From Streptomyces niphimycinicus (GTDB taxonomy: Bacteria; Actinomycetota; Actinomycetes; Streptomycetales; Streptomycetaceae), in contig NZ_JAHLEM010000038.1 in assembly GCF_018883605.1 (NCBI RefSeq), forward strand, positions 26,513 to 90,512: a stretch of 64,000 bases of DNA, given 5' to 3'. This document shows, piece after piece, positions 42,341 through 52,251 of the stretch. Each line of letters begins with the position of its first letter. Position 1 is the stretch's first letter. Position numbers and translations under genes: made by a program. The notes under the pieces are model-generated. The model was not told the DNA's origin and made no database searches. It saw nothing but the letters and a program-made list of their open reading frames with translations.

Positions 42341-43170
42341 TGAACAACCGACTTCCCCACACGGTCAATCTGTCGATCCTCTTCACCGAGCTGCCGCTGC
42401 TCGAGCGTCCGGCCGCCGCGAAGTCCGCGGGGTTCGACGCGGTCGAGTTCTGGTGGCCCTATCCGACGGCCGTGCCGACGGACACGGAAGTCGACGCCTT
42501 CGTACGGGCGGTGCGGTCCGCCGGAGTCCGCCTGACCGGCCTGAACTTCTTCGCCGGGGACATGCCCGGGGGCGACCGCGGTCTGGTGTCCTGGCCGGGC
42601 CGGGCCGCGGAGTTCCGCGACAACATCGACGTCACCGTGGCGATCGGCGAGCAACTGGGCTGCCGTTCGTTCAACGCGCTGTACGGCAACCGGGTCGACG
42701 GCACCGCCCCGGCGGAGCAGGATGACCTGGCGGTGGAGAACCTGGCGCTGGCCGCCAAGGCCGCCGAGCGCGTCGGCGGCACGATCCTGCTGGAGCCGGT
42801 CAGCGGTGCCCCCGCGTACCCGCTGCTCACCGCGGCGGACGCGATCGCCGTCATCGACCGGGTGACGGCCGAGTCCGGCAGCCGCAACCTCCGTCTGCTG
42901 GCCGACCTCTACCACCTGGCCGTCAACGGCGACGACGTGGCCGGGGTGATCGCCACCCTCGCCGACCGCATCGGCCATGTCCAGATCGCCGACGCACCCG
43001 GGCGGGGCGCGCCCGGTACCGGGCGGCTGGACCTCGACGGGCTGCTGCTGCGCCTCCAGGACACGGGTTACGCGGGCTGGGTGGGCCTGGAGTACAAGCC
43101 CGCGGGCCCGAGCGCGGACAGCTTCGGGTGGCTCCCCTTCGAGCGGCGCGGCAGCGACCGCGACGCCTGA
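42340..43170 (+). CDS. hyi: Hydroxypyruvate isomerase
   Basis: 276 residues; TIM-barrel of the xylose-isomerase-like family that interconverts hydroxypyruvate and tartronate semialdehyde. The start ATG at 42340 overlaps the previous stop. Visible family points: TVNLSILFTELPLLERPAAA near the N-terminus, the metal-ligand Glu in ILLEPVSG, the Asp/His region LLADLYHLAVNGDD, HVQIADAPGRGAPGTG and the second Glu in GWVGLEYKP. Lies directly before glxR and gcl, the usual partners in glyoxylate carboligation. Confidence 0.92.
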   Translation: MNNRLPHTVNLSILFTELPLLERPAAAKSAGFDAVEFWWPYPTAVPTDTEVDAFVRAVRSAGVRLTGLNFFAGDMPGGDRGLVSWPGRAAEFRDNIDVTVAIGEQLGCRSFNALYGNRVDGTAPAEQDDLAVENLALAAKAAERVGGTILLEPVSGAPAYPLLTAADAIAVIDRVTAESGSRNLRLLADLYHLAVNGDDVAGVIATLADRIGHVQIADAPGRGAPGTGRLDLDGLLLRLQDTGYAGWVGLEYKPAGPSADSFGWLPFERRGSDRDA

Positions 43171-43264
43171 CCGGGACCCGCTGGTGCGGACCACCACGAC
43201 GGCCCGGACGACCCGGATGACGCGAACGACACCGAACGACACGGACGACACGAAGGAACCCACG

Positions 43265-44161
43265 ATGAGCGCCACTTCCCGGAACATCGCCTTCATCGGC
43301 CTGGGCATCATGGGCGGCCCGATGGCCGCCAACCTGGTGAAGGCCGGACACACCGTCACCGGCTACAGCCGCGGCCGCGCGGCCGTGGACACCTTGACCG
43401 CCGCCGGTGGCCGGGGCGCCGACAGCATCGCCGAGGCGGTGCGCGAGGCCGAGGTCGTGATCACCATGGTCCCGGCCGACCCGCAGGTGAAGGAGGTCGT
43501 CCTCGGCGAGGGCGGCGTCCTGGAACACGCCAGGCCGGGCACCTTGCTGATCGACATGAGTAGCATCACCCCGCAGACCTCGCTGGAGGTGGACGCCGCC
43601 GCGCGGGACAAGGGCCTGCGTACGCTCGACGCCCCGGTGTCCGGCGGCGAGGCGGGCGCCATCGAGGGGGTGCTGTCCATCATGGTCGGCGGCGACCCGG
43701 ACGACTTCGCCGATGCGGGGCCGGTGTTCGAGGCACTGGGCACCACCATCGTGCACGTCGGCCCGCACGGGGCCGGGCAGACGGTCAAGGCCGCCAACCA
43801 GCTCATGGTCGCCATCCATCTGGAGGCGCTGGCCGAGGCCGTGGTCTTCCTGGAGAACGCCGGCGTGGACCTGAAGGCGGCGCTGGAGGTCCTGGGCGGG
43901 GGCCTGGCCGGCTCCACCGTGCTGGCCCGTAAGCGGCAGGCGGTGCTCGACCGCGATTTCAAGCCCGGCTTCCGTATCGACCTGCACCACAAGGACATGG
44001 GCATCGTCGTCGACGCGGCACGGGCCGTGGCGGCGCCCCTGCCGGTCGGCGCTCTCGTCGCCCAACTGGTCGCCTCGGCCCGCGCCTACGGCGACGGCGG
44101 GCTCGACCACTCCGCCCTGCTGCGCGGCGTCGAGCGGCTGGCCGGCCGCGCCACCCGGTGA
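43265..44161 (+). CDS. glxR: Tartronate semialdehyde reductase
   Basis: 298 residues, beta-hydroxyacid dehydrogenase family. NAD(P)-binding [20 protein letters not shown], the substrate-loop [14 protein letters not shown] and the catalytic Lys in [13 protein letters not shown] are intact; the C-terminal helix [16 protein letters not shown] follows. It reduces tartronate semialdehyde to glycerate, the step after Gcl. The 94-bp gap before it contains an imperfect ACGAC-rich tandem repeat and a GAAGGAA ribosome site. Confidence 0.93.
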   Translation: MSATSRNIAFIGLGIMGGPMAANLVKAGHTVTGYSRGRAAVDTLTAAGGRGADSIAEAVREAEVVITMVPADPQVKEVVLGEGGVLEHARPGTLLIDMSSITPQTSLEVDAAARDKGLRTLDAPVSGGEAGAIEGVLSIMVGGDPDDFADAGPVFEALGTTIVHVGPHGAGQTVKAANQLMVAIHLEALAEAVVFLENAGVDLKAALEVLGGGLAGSTVLARKRQAVLDRDFKPGFRIDLHHKDMGIVVDAARAVAAPLPVGALVAQLVASARAYGDGGLDHSALLRGVERLAGRATR

Positions 44162-44198
44162 ACCCACCCCCGATGTACCAATCGACAGGAGCATCCTC

Positions 44199-45977
<1,779 letters not shown>

Positions 45978-46000
45978 CCTGCGGGAACAGGAGAGAGAAC

Positions 46001-47218
46001 ATGAGCGACTTCACCCAGCTTCCCGACTTCACCCGGCTTCCCGACCTCACCGCCCGCGCCCTCGGCGGCGGTGTCGTCGCGGCCAACGACGAGTTCTTCG
46101 CCGAGAAGGAAAACCTGCTGCGCCCCACGGCACCCGTGTTCCAGCCCCACACCTTCGGGCACAAGGGCCAGATCATGGACGGCTGGGAAACCCGGCGCCG
46201 CCGCCCCGAATACGAGGCGGGCGACCACGACTGGGCCGTCGTACGGCTCGGCGCGCCGGGCGTGATCCGCGGTGTCGTCGTCGACACGGCACACTTCACC
46301 GGCAACTACCCGGAGTCGTGTTCGCTCGACGCGTGTGCCGTCGAGGGCTATCCCGCACCGGCCGAACTCGAAGAAGCCGCATGGGTGCCGATCGTTGCGC
46401 CGAGCCCCCTGAACGGAGACACCCGGCATCTCTTCGAGGTCGAGTCCGACCGGCGTTTCACCCATGTCCGTCTCAACATCCACCCCGACGGCGGGGTGGC
46501 CCGGCTGCGGGTCCACGGCGATGTGGTCCCGGACCCGCGGTTCCTCGCCGGCTCGGCCTGGGACCTGGGCGCGGTGGAGAACGGCGGCCGCGTCGTCGAC
46601 GCCAGTGACCGCTTCTACTCCCCGCCCAACAATGTGCTCTCCCCGGGGCTGCCCCGGGTGATGGGCGACGGCTGGGAGACCCGCCGGCGCCGCGGTGGCG
46701 GCAACGACTGGATGATCGTCGAACTCGCCGTGCGCGGACACCTCACCCAAGCCGCCGTCGACACCTCGTACTTCATCGGAAACTCGCCGGGTTCGGCTCG
46801 GCTGCGCGGCATCGACGCCACGGTGGCGGACCCGGACGATCCCGGGGCCTGGTTCGACCTGCTGCCGCGCACCCGGCTCCAGCGGGACACCCGGCACCGC
46901 TTCCGTATCGGCGCCTCCCGCCCGGTCAGCCACGTCAAGCTCGACATCTATCCCGACGGTGGCCTGGCACGGCTCCAGTTGTTCGGCGAGCCCACTCCCG
47001 CCGGGCTGGCCGCGCTCGGGCTGCGCTGGTTCGATCTGCTGCCCGCGGCTCAGGCGGTTCAGGTCCTGGTCACCGAGTGCGGCGCGACACCGGAACGGGC
47101 GCGGGACATCGTCGACAGGCGCCCGCTGACCGATCCGGACGGACTGGCCAAGGCGCTGGAGGAATGCGAGCCGTTCGTGGCCGACCGCGTACGCGGCCTG
47201 GTGGCGACGGCACCCTGA
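46001..47218 (+). CDS. alc: Allantoicase with OHCU-decarboxylase-like C-terminal tail
   Basis: 405 residues. Two tandem allantoicase jelly-roll repeats are clear: each has a GWETRRRR segment (residues 62 and 226 regions), VDTAHFTGNYPESCSLDAC / VDTSYFIGNSPGSARLRGID and HVRLNIHPDGGVARLRVHG / HVKLDIYPDGGLARLQLFG. It splits allantoate into ureidoglycolate and urea, the source of glyoxylate for Gcl. The last about 65 residues (LRWFDLLPAAQAVQVLVTEC, then RPLTDPDGLAKALEE) resemble the start of OHCU decarboxylase, another ureide enzyme; the rest of that domain is missing. A small TTCCCGACTTCACC repeat encodes the N-terminal PDFTRLPDLT. Confidence 0.93.
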   Translation: MSDFTQLPDFTRLPDLTARALGGGVVAANDEFFAEKENLLRPTAPVFQPHTFGHKGQIMDGWETRRRRPEYEAGDHDWAVVRLGAPGVIRGVVVDTAHFTGNYPESCSLDACAVEGYPAPAELEEAAWVPIVAPSPLNGDTRHLFEVESDRRFTHVRLNIHPDGGVARLRVHGDVVPDPRFLAGSAWDLGAVENGGRVVDASDRFYSPPNNVLSPGLPRVMGDGWETRRRRGGGNDWMIVELAVRGHLTQAAVDTSYFIGNSPGSARLRGIDATVADPDDPGAWFDLLPRTRLQRDTRHRFRIGASRPVSHVKLDIYPDGGLARLQLFGEPTPAGLAALGLRWFDLLPAAQAVQVLVTECGATPERARDIVDRRPLTDPDGLAKALEECEPFVADRVRGLVATAP

Positions 47219-47276
47219 CCGCACGGCGGACGACGCCGGGCGGATCGCCGCCCGGCCCGGAGGGAGAGGAAAACGG

Positions 47277-48389
47277 GTGCGGGTACTGATCGCGGCGGAC
47301 AAGTTCAAAGGGTCGCTGACCGCGGCCCAGGTGGCCGAACGGCTCGCCGCCGGGCTCCGGCGGGCGGCCCCCCATGTGTCGGTCGCGTCCGTACCGGTCG
47401 CCGACGGCGGTGACGGGACGGTGGACGCGGCGGCCGTGGCCGGGTTCGGCCGACACGAGATACGCGTGACCGGACCCGTGGGCAAGCCGGTGACCGCCGC
47501 CTACGCCCTGCGGGACGGCGCCGCGGTCGTCGAAATGGCCGAGGCGTCCGGGCTGCGGCACCTCCCGGCGGACGTCTTCGCGCCGCTCACCGCCACGTCG
47601 TACGGCACCGGCGAGGTGCTGCGCGCCGCGCTGGACGCCGGGGCCCGTTCGATCGCCCTGGGTGTCGGCGGCAGTGCGACGACGGACGGCGGCGCGGGGA
47701 TGCTGTCCGCGCTCGGCGCGCGGTTCCTGGAGGCGTCCGGCGCCTTGGTCGGCCCCGGCGGGGCGGCGCTGGCCCGGCTCGCGAAGGCCGACCTGTCCGG
47801 GCTCGATGCCCGGCTCGCGGAGGTGGACCTCGTGCTGGCGAGCGATGTCGACAACCCGCTGCTCGGGCCGAAGGGCGCGGCCGCGGTCTACGGGCCCCAG
47901 AAGGGCGCCTCCCCGCAGGAGGTGGACATCCTCGAGGACGCCCTGCGCCACTACGCGCGAACGTGCGGAGCGCTCGCCATGGCCGCCGAGCCCGGGGCCG
48001 GTGCGGCCGGCGGCCTCGGCTTCGGCGCCCTCACCGCACTGCGGGCGCGGTTTCGCCCCGGAGTGGAGGTGATGCTGGACCTGCTCGGTTTCGACGAGGC
48101 CCTGGCACAAGCGGACCTGGTGATCACCGGTGAGGGCTCCCTGGACGCCCAGACCCTGCACGGCAAGGCGCCGGCCGGTGTCGCCTCCCGGGCCCGCGCA
48201 CGCGGCCTGCCCGTCGTCGCCGTCTGCGGCCGCCTGTCCCTGGACCCGGCCGCCTTGCACGCCGTCGGCATCCACCGGGCCTACGCCCTGACCGAACTGG
48301 AGCCCGATATCCCCCGCTGCCTCGCGGAGGCGGGGCCCCTGCTGGAGCGGGTGGCGGCGCGCATGGCGAGGGACTTCCTGCCCGTCTGA
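47277..48389 (+). CDS. glxK: Glycerate kinase (GarK/GlxK type)
   Basis: 370 residues from the GTG at 47277 (GGAGGGAGAGG ribosome site). Family landmarks: ADKFKGSLTAAQVAERLAAG at the N-terminus, PVADGGDGTVDA, LGVGGSATTDGGAGMLSALG, and DLVITGEGSLDAQTLHGKAP. Phosphorylates glycerate to 2-phosphoglycerate, finishing the route ureide, glyoxylate, tartronate semialdehyde, glycerate, glycolysis. Last gene of the operon. Confidence 0.94.
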   Translation: MRVLIAADKFKGSLTAAQVAERLAAGLRRAAPHVSVASVPVADGGDGTVDAAAVAGFGRHEIRVTGPVGKPVTAAYALRDGAAVVEMAEASGLRHLPADVFAPLTATSYGTGEVLRAALDAGARSIALGVGGSATTDGGAGMLSALGARFLEASGALVGPGGAALARLAKADLSGLDARLAEVDLVLASDVDNPLLGPKGAAAVYGPQKGASPQEVDILEDALRHYARTCGALAMAAEPGAGAAGGLGFGALTALRARFRPGVEVMLDLLGFDEALAQADLVITGEGSLDAQTLHGKAPAGVASRARARGLPVVAVCGRLSLDPAALHAVGIHRAYALTELEPDIPRCLAEAGPLLERVAARMARDFLPV

Positions 48390-48480
48390 GACCGGCGCGG
48401 CCACATCGCGGCGCCGTGCGGCCGCGCTCATCGGTGGCACGAGTGCAGAATGGGCCAGGGGGGAGAGAGAAGGTGCCCCC

Positions 48481-48774
48481 ATGACCACACACGCTCCCCA
48501 CACCGGCCACTCCCACCAGCATGGCAGCGGCTGCGGCCACGTCGCCGTCCCGCACGACGATCACACCGACTACGTCCACGACGGCCATCTGCACCGGGCA
48601 CACGACGACCACGTCGACGAGTGCGAGCCCCGTGGCCACACCGTCCACGAAGGCCACGACCACCAGCACAGCGCCGACTGCGGACATGTCGCCGTACCGC
48701 ACGGCAATCATGTGGACTACGTCCACGACGGCCATCGCCACGCCCAGCACGAGGGCCACTGGGACGACCACTGA
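48481..48774 (+). CDS. Histidine-rich metal-binding protein with two tandem repeats
   Basis: 97 residues, 27 of them His. Two repeats of about 35 residues each contain CGHVAVPHxxHxDYVHDGHxH (SGCGHVAVPHDDHTDYVHDG and SADCGHVAVPHGNHVDYVHD). No signal peptide or membrane segment, so a cytosolic metal store or chaperone, probably for zinc, is inferred. Proteins of this type are seen with zinc-responsive genes in Streptomyces. It is convergent with the TIGR03943/permease operon and followed by a strong terminator. No Zur-like box found upstream of it. Confidence 0.85.
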   Translation: MTTHAPHTGHSHQHGSGCGHVAVPHDDHTDYVHDGHLHRAHDDHVDECEPRGHTVHEGHDHQHSADCGHVAVPHGNHVDYVHDGHRHAQHEGHWDDH

Positions 48775-48798
48775 CCACGCCCTGGCCGACACCGGAAG

Positions 48799-48836
48799 GG
48801 CGGGGCCCCAGACCGGCGGTCTGGGGCCCCGCCTTT
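48799..48836 (+). terminator. Intrinsic terminator after the His-rich gene
   Basis: 16-bp perfect stem GGCGGGGCCCCAGACC (48799-48814) and GGTCTGGGGCCCCGCC (48818-48833), loop GGC, followed by TTTCT. One of the few classical terminators with a T-run in this window. Confidence 0.88.
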
Positions 48837-48958
48837 CTCCGGCCCGCCTTTCTCCGGCCCGCCTTTCTCCGGCCCGCCTTTCTCCGGCCCGCCTTTCTCC
48901 GGCCCGCCTTTCTCCGGCCCGCCTTTCTCCGGCCCGCCTTTCTCCGGCCCGCCTTACC
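48831..48958. repeat. Tandem 15-bp repeat grown from the terminator tail
   Basis: The unit GCCTTTCTCCGGCCC occurs eight times in perfect register (starts at 48831, 48846, 48861 ... 48936), then a ninth copy diverges (GCCTTACCGG). The first unit is the 3' foot and T-run of the terminator, so the array has amplified that tail. It ends 8 bp before the TIGR03943 stop codon. Confidence 0.95.
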
Positions 48959-48966
48959 GGCCCGTT

Positions 48967-49728
48967 TCAGCGGCCCGGCCGGGTCGCCACCGCGTCGTTG
49001 TACGGGTCCTTGGGCGCGGGAACGCGCTTGACGGACGTGGCGTCCAGGGCCGGGCTCGCGTCGTCCGTCCCGACCTTGCCGGTGGGGTGCCAGGTGCCGG
49101 TGACGGTGACCCAGGCATCGGCGGGCGGCGCCGCGGCCCCGTGCACCCGCACCTTGCGCACCGTCGCGTCGGCGGCACAGCAACTGATGGCCAGGCGGCT
49201 GACGTACCAGGTGCCGTGGCGGCCGGGGGTGACGAAGCCGGTGAGGCGCACAGTGTGCCCCTTGAGGGTGCCGTCGGTGTCCCAGACCGCCCGGGAGCTG
49301 AAGTCGTTGAGCGACAACTCGACGATCCCGCTGCGCGGGAGGGCGGAGAAGAGGCTGTCCCCGGCGGTGGGGGCCTTGGCCTTCGCCTCGTCGCGGGCGG
49401 CGGTGTACGAGCCGAGCGCGGGTGGTGCGAGGAACAGGATGGTCAGCGCCGGTATGTACAGCAGCCAGGCGATCCGCGGCCCCTGAGAGTGATCGTGGCC
49501 ACCGCCATGGTGGCCACCGTGGTCGTCGTCCGTACGCGGGCGATTGAAGGGAAAGCCGTCGCGGGCGGCGCTGACCGCGCCGAGCACGATCAACAGCACC
49601 CCCGAGGCGATGAGCGCCGGCCGCAGGCCAGAACGCACATAGCGCAGATACAGATCGGTCAGCAGCGAGATATGCAGCAGACCGACGCCGGTGAACAGGA
49701 GCAGCAGCACCTGGACGTTGCGTTTCAC
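48967..49728 (-). CDS. TIGR03943/DUF1980 membrane protein, partner of the adjacent permease
   Basis: 253 residues from the GTG at 49728, which overlaps the permease stop (GTGA). Two or three N-terminal helices (VQVLLLLFTGVGLLHISLLT; ALIASGVLLIVLGAV; IAWLLYIPALTILFLAPP) are interrupted by a His/Asp-rich loop (DDDHGGHHGGGHDHSQ), a probable metal-binding site. The C-terminal OB-like domain has LTGFVTPGRHGTWYVSRLAI and SCCAADATVRKV with a conserved CC pair. This protein always pairs with the DUF318 permease; in actinobacteria the pair appears in zinc-limitation (Zur) operons (family knowledge). Exact cargo unknown. Confidence 0.85.
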   Translation of the reverse strand: MKRNVQVLLLLFTGVGLLHISLLTDLYLRYVRSGLRPALIASGVLLIVLGAVSAARDGFPFNRPRTDDDHGGHHGGGHDHSQGPRIAWLLYIPALTILFLAPPALGSYTAARDEAKAKAPTAGDSLFSALPRSGIVELSLNDFSSRAVWDTDGTLKGHTVRLTGFVTPGRHGTWYVSRLAISCCAADATVRKVRVHGAAAPPADAWVTVTGTWHPTGKVGTDDASPALDATSVKRVPAPKDPYNDAVATRPGR

Positions 49729-50846
49729 AGCAGCCACCACCCCACCAGAGCACTGGACAACACCGCCACGACCCAGGTGGCCGACGAGAAGCGCAGGGCG
49801 AAAGCCCGCCCGAACGTGCCCGACTGGAGCGCGATCAGCTTCAGGTCGACCATCGGGCCCACCACCATGAAGGCGAGCCGGGCGCTGGGCGAGAACCCGG
49901 TGAGCGAGGCGGCGACAAACGCATCGGCCTCGGAGCACACCGCGAGGACCACCGCCAGCATCCCCAGCATGGGCAGCGACCACCACACGGAGTCGGAGAA
50001 GAGCCGCAACACGGAGTGCGGCACCGTCACATTGAACGTGGCCGCGGCCGCCGCGCCGACCACGAGGAACCCTCCGGCGTGCAGAAAGTCGTGCTGGAGC
50101 GAGACCCGGAACTCCTCCGCCCGGCTCGCACCGGCGGTGTGCCCGGTGGGTCCCTTCGGGGCGCGCAGCCACTCCTCGCGGCCCAGGCGGAGCCACAGCC
50201 AGCCCATCACCACGGAGGTCAGCAGCGAGGCGACGAGACGGGCCGCGACCATCCAGGGGTTGCCGGGGAAGGCCACGTACGTCGCCATCAGCACGATCGG
50301 GTTGATGGCGGGGGCCGACAGCAAAAAGGCCAGCGCCGCCGCCGGGGTCACCCCCCGCCGCATCAGACTGCCCGCCACCGGGACCGACGCGCATTCGCAC
50401 CCCGGCAGCACCGCCCCGGCCACCCCCGCGACCGGCACCGCGAGCGCCGGGTTGCGCGGAAGCACCCGAGTGAACACCCACGCCGGTACGAAGGCGCTGA
50501 TCGCGGCCGACACCAAGGTGCCGAGCAGCAGAAACGGCACCCCCTGGATGACGATCGCGGTGAACACCGTCCGCCACGCCGCCACCGCCCGGCTGTCGAG
50601 CCCGGCGGAGATCTCCGGCCCCAGCACGATGGCGACGACCCCGAGCACCGCCACGGGCAGCCCCGCGATCAACGCATGAGAGGCGACACGTACGGCTACG
50701 CGCGGGCCGCCACTCCCGTCGGAATGCGCGGCCGACGGCGTCCGGCCGTGGGCAGGGCTCTCGGACAGCGGTGGCGCGACGTCGACATCCCGATCCACTA
50801 CGCCTCCCCTCACACCACTCGTCGTATCGGCGGCATCCGCGGCCAC
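49725..50846 (-). CDS. DUF318-type (YraQ/YcgQ) permease
   Basis: Up to 373 residues; GTG at 50846 lies 3 bases after the CobW-like stop, but an in-frame GTG at 50798, just after AGGGGAGG, may be the real start because the first 45 residues are Pro/Ser-rich and not conserved. About eight helices in two halves; family motif PGCECASVPVAGSLMRRG and SAPAINPIVLMATYVAF in the first half, VCSEADAFVAASLTGF and MVVGPMVDLKL in the second. Cys-Glu-Cys suggests metal or thiol substrates. Middle gene of the Zur-type operon. Confidence 0.85.
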   Translation of the reverse strand: MAADAADTTSGVRGGVVDRDVDVAPPLSESPAHGRTPSAAHSDGSGGPRVAVRVASHALIAGLPVAVLGVVAIVLGPEISAGLDSRAVAAWRTVFTAIVIQGVPFLLLGTLVSAAISAFVPAWVFTRVLPRNPALAVPVAGVAGAVLPGCECASVPVAGSLMRRGVTPAAALAFLLSAPAINPIVLMATYVAFPGNPWMVAARLVASLLTSVVMGWLWLRLGREEWLRAPKGPTGHTAGASRAEEFRVSLQHDFLHAGGFLVVGAAAAATFNVTVPHSVLRLFSDSVWWSLPMLGMLAVVLAVCSEADAFVAASLTGFSPSARLAFMVVGPMVDLKLIALQSGTFGRAFALRFSSATWVVAVLSSALVGWWLL

Positions 50847-50849
50847 ACC

Positions 50850-52064
50850 CTAGCGGCGGTCGCCCGATGACCGTTCGCCGAGCAGCGGATCGGGCAGGCG
50901 GGCCCAGCGCTCGGTGCCGAGGGCCAGTTCACCGTCGTCGAGTACGGCGGCGTCCAGCGCGGCCCACAGCCGGTCGGGGTCCAGGTCGGCACCGGTGAAG
51001 ACGATCTCGTTGCGCCGTTCGCCGTAGTAGTCGTCCCAGTACCACGAGGCGAGCGTCCGGCGCTGAGGCGAGGCTGCGCGCCATGCCGCGGTGTCCTCGT
51101 CCGCCAACCAGCCTCCCGCCTCGCGCAGTTCGAGGTGGCGCCCGGCCGAGCGCCAGGAGATGACCGTCCGCGCGCGGGTGGCCATCCACACATGTCCGCG
51201 GCTGCGCACCACCGACTGCATGACGCGCGGCAGGCTCGCCGCCAGCCGCTCGGGATGTAGCGGGCGCCGGGACCGCCACAGCACCGAGGACACGCCGTGG
51301 TCGACGCCGCGGCGGCGTACGACGGGGGCGACGATGTCAAGACGGTCGGCCGGTCCGGCCGTGCTCCAGCCGGAGTCGGACCGGGCCAGCGCCGTCAGCT
51401 CGGTGACATCGGCGTCGTCCGAGTCGAGATGCACCACTGCGGACGGGTTGAGATGGCCGAGCAGGGCGCGGCACCCTTCCCGGCGGCCGTCCCCCTCCCC
51501 CGGCCCGCCCCGCACCACCATCACCTGGGCCGCCTCCAACTGGCGGGCGGCGGCTTCGGCGACCGTGAGGGGCGCGGCATTCGGGTCATGGCCGAAGATG
51601 CGGGTGGCGCGGTGCACACAGCGCAGATCGTTCAGCAGGCGCCCGGGGTCCACGCCGACGGCGGTCGGGGCCAGTTCGTAGTGGTGCGACAGCGGAGTCC
51701 TGCCCAGTGGGGTCCGCCACAGCTCGGCGAGAAACGGCGCGGTGTCCACGGTGTCGGGGAGCGCGAGCACGACATGCGGACGTGAGGCGGTCCGGGCGAT
51801 GGTGTCCAGATCCTGCCGGATGATCACCGCCGGGTCTCCGGTGGCTCCTTGACACAGCGAGGCGCGCCGCCGTTCCGCACCGCCCATGACGAAGCGCTGT
51901 ACGAAGGGGTACCGCCCCGTCCCGTCGGCGTGGACCGAGACCGAGAGCACCAGCGCGTCGGGCGAGGCACCCCGCAGCAGGTCCAGTACGCGCCCCCGGA
52001 CTTCCGGGGTGTTGCCGCACACCAGGCCCAGCAGGCCCCGGCCCGTGTCCGCGCCGGCGCTCAC
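50850..52064 (-). CDS. CobW-like (COG0523) protein with degenerate GTPase domain
   Basis: 404 residues from the GTG at 52064. The CobW C-terminal domain is clear (WMATRARTVISWRSAGRHLE, RTLASWYWDDYYGERRNEIV, then FTGADLDPDRLWAAL and LPDPLLGE). The N-terminal half has the right layout but no Walker A loop (LLGLVCGNTPEVRGRVLDLL in its place) and no zinc-binding CxCC motif (SLCQGATGDPAVIIRQDL there). Active COG0523 GTPases insert zinc into proteins when zinc is scarce; this version probably cannot hydrolyse GTP and may act as a binding partner. First gene of the minus operon with the two membrane genes, transcribed from the promoter shared with rpmF. A Zur-like box is upstream. Confidence 0.85.
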   Translation of the reverse strand: MSAGADTGRGLLGLVCGNTPEVRGRVLDLLRGASPDALVLSVSVHADGTGRYPFVQRFVMGGAERRRASLCQGATGDPAVIIRQDLDTIARTASRPHVVLALPDTVDTAPFLAELWRTPLGRTPLSHHYELAPTAVGVDPGRLLNDLRCVHRATRIFGHDPNAAPLTVAEAAARQLEAAQVMVVRGGPGEGDGRREGCRALLGHLNPSAVVHLDSDDADVTELTALARSDSGWSTAGPADRLDIVAPVVRRRGVDHGVSSVLWRSRRPLHPERLAASLPRVMQSVVRSRGHVWMATRARTVISWRSAGRHLELREAGGWLADEDTAAWRAASPQRRTLASWYWDDYYGERRNEIVFTGADLDPDRLWAALDAAVLDDGELALGTERWARLPDPLLGERSSGDRR

Positions 52065-52135
52065 TCCGTTGCCTGGGCAAGGGCGGTCACGACGGCGTGG
52101 GCGGTTCTGCGCACCCGCAGCAGCACCAGCGGCAC
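52061..52135 (-). CDS. Possible 24-residue leader peptide before the CobW-like gene
   Basis: GTG at 52135 follows a perfect AGGAGG (spacing 4) and encodes MPLVLLRVRRTAHAVVTALA, then QATE; the stop TGA (52063-52061) overlaps the GTG start of the CobW-like gene (GTGA), which itself has only a weak ribosome site. The arrangement suggests translational coupling. The same ribosome site could instead serve an ATG at 52137 in another frame (16 residues, five Cys), or a longer CobW-like start at 52160. Confidence 0.4.
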   Translation of the reverse strand: MPLVLLRVRRTAHAVVTALAQATE

Positions 52136-52173
52136 ATCTCCTCCTGGATGACGACGTCACAGTGTCACCGCGA

Positions 52174-52212
52174 AGACTACATGGAAACGGTACCCATTTT
52201 CATATACGCTGC
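52174..52212. promoter_or_regulatory. Zur-like box between divergent cobW-like and rpmF genes
   Basis: A 21-bp imperfect palindrome at 52182-52202 has half-sites TGGAAACGG and CCATTTTCA around TAC; the strict half TGAAAATGG resembles the actinobacterial Zur consensus. On the right, TATACG (about 52204) can be the rpmF -10; on the left, minus-strand TAGTCT at 52179-52174 can be the -10 of the CobW-like operon. One repressor dimer here would block both promoters. Confidence 0.72.
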
Positions 52213-52251
52213 GGCTGACCACCTGCCGAACAGCGAAGGACCCGTGACGAC

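Noticed and set aside
48831..48958. Considered as a CRISPR-like or coding repeat
   Set aside because: The repeats are contiguous with no spacers, no cas genes are present, and the coding reading (repeated Lys-Ala-Gly-Arg-Arg on the minus strand) has no start or context; the terminator-tail origin explains it.
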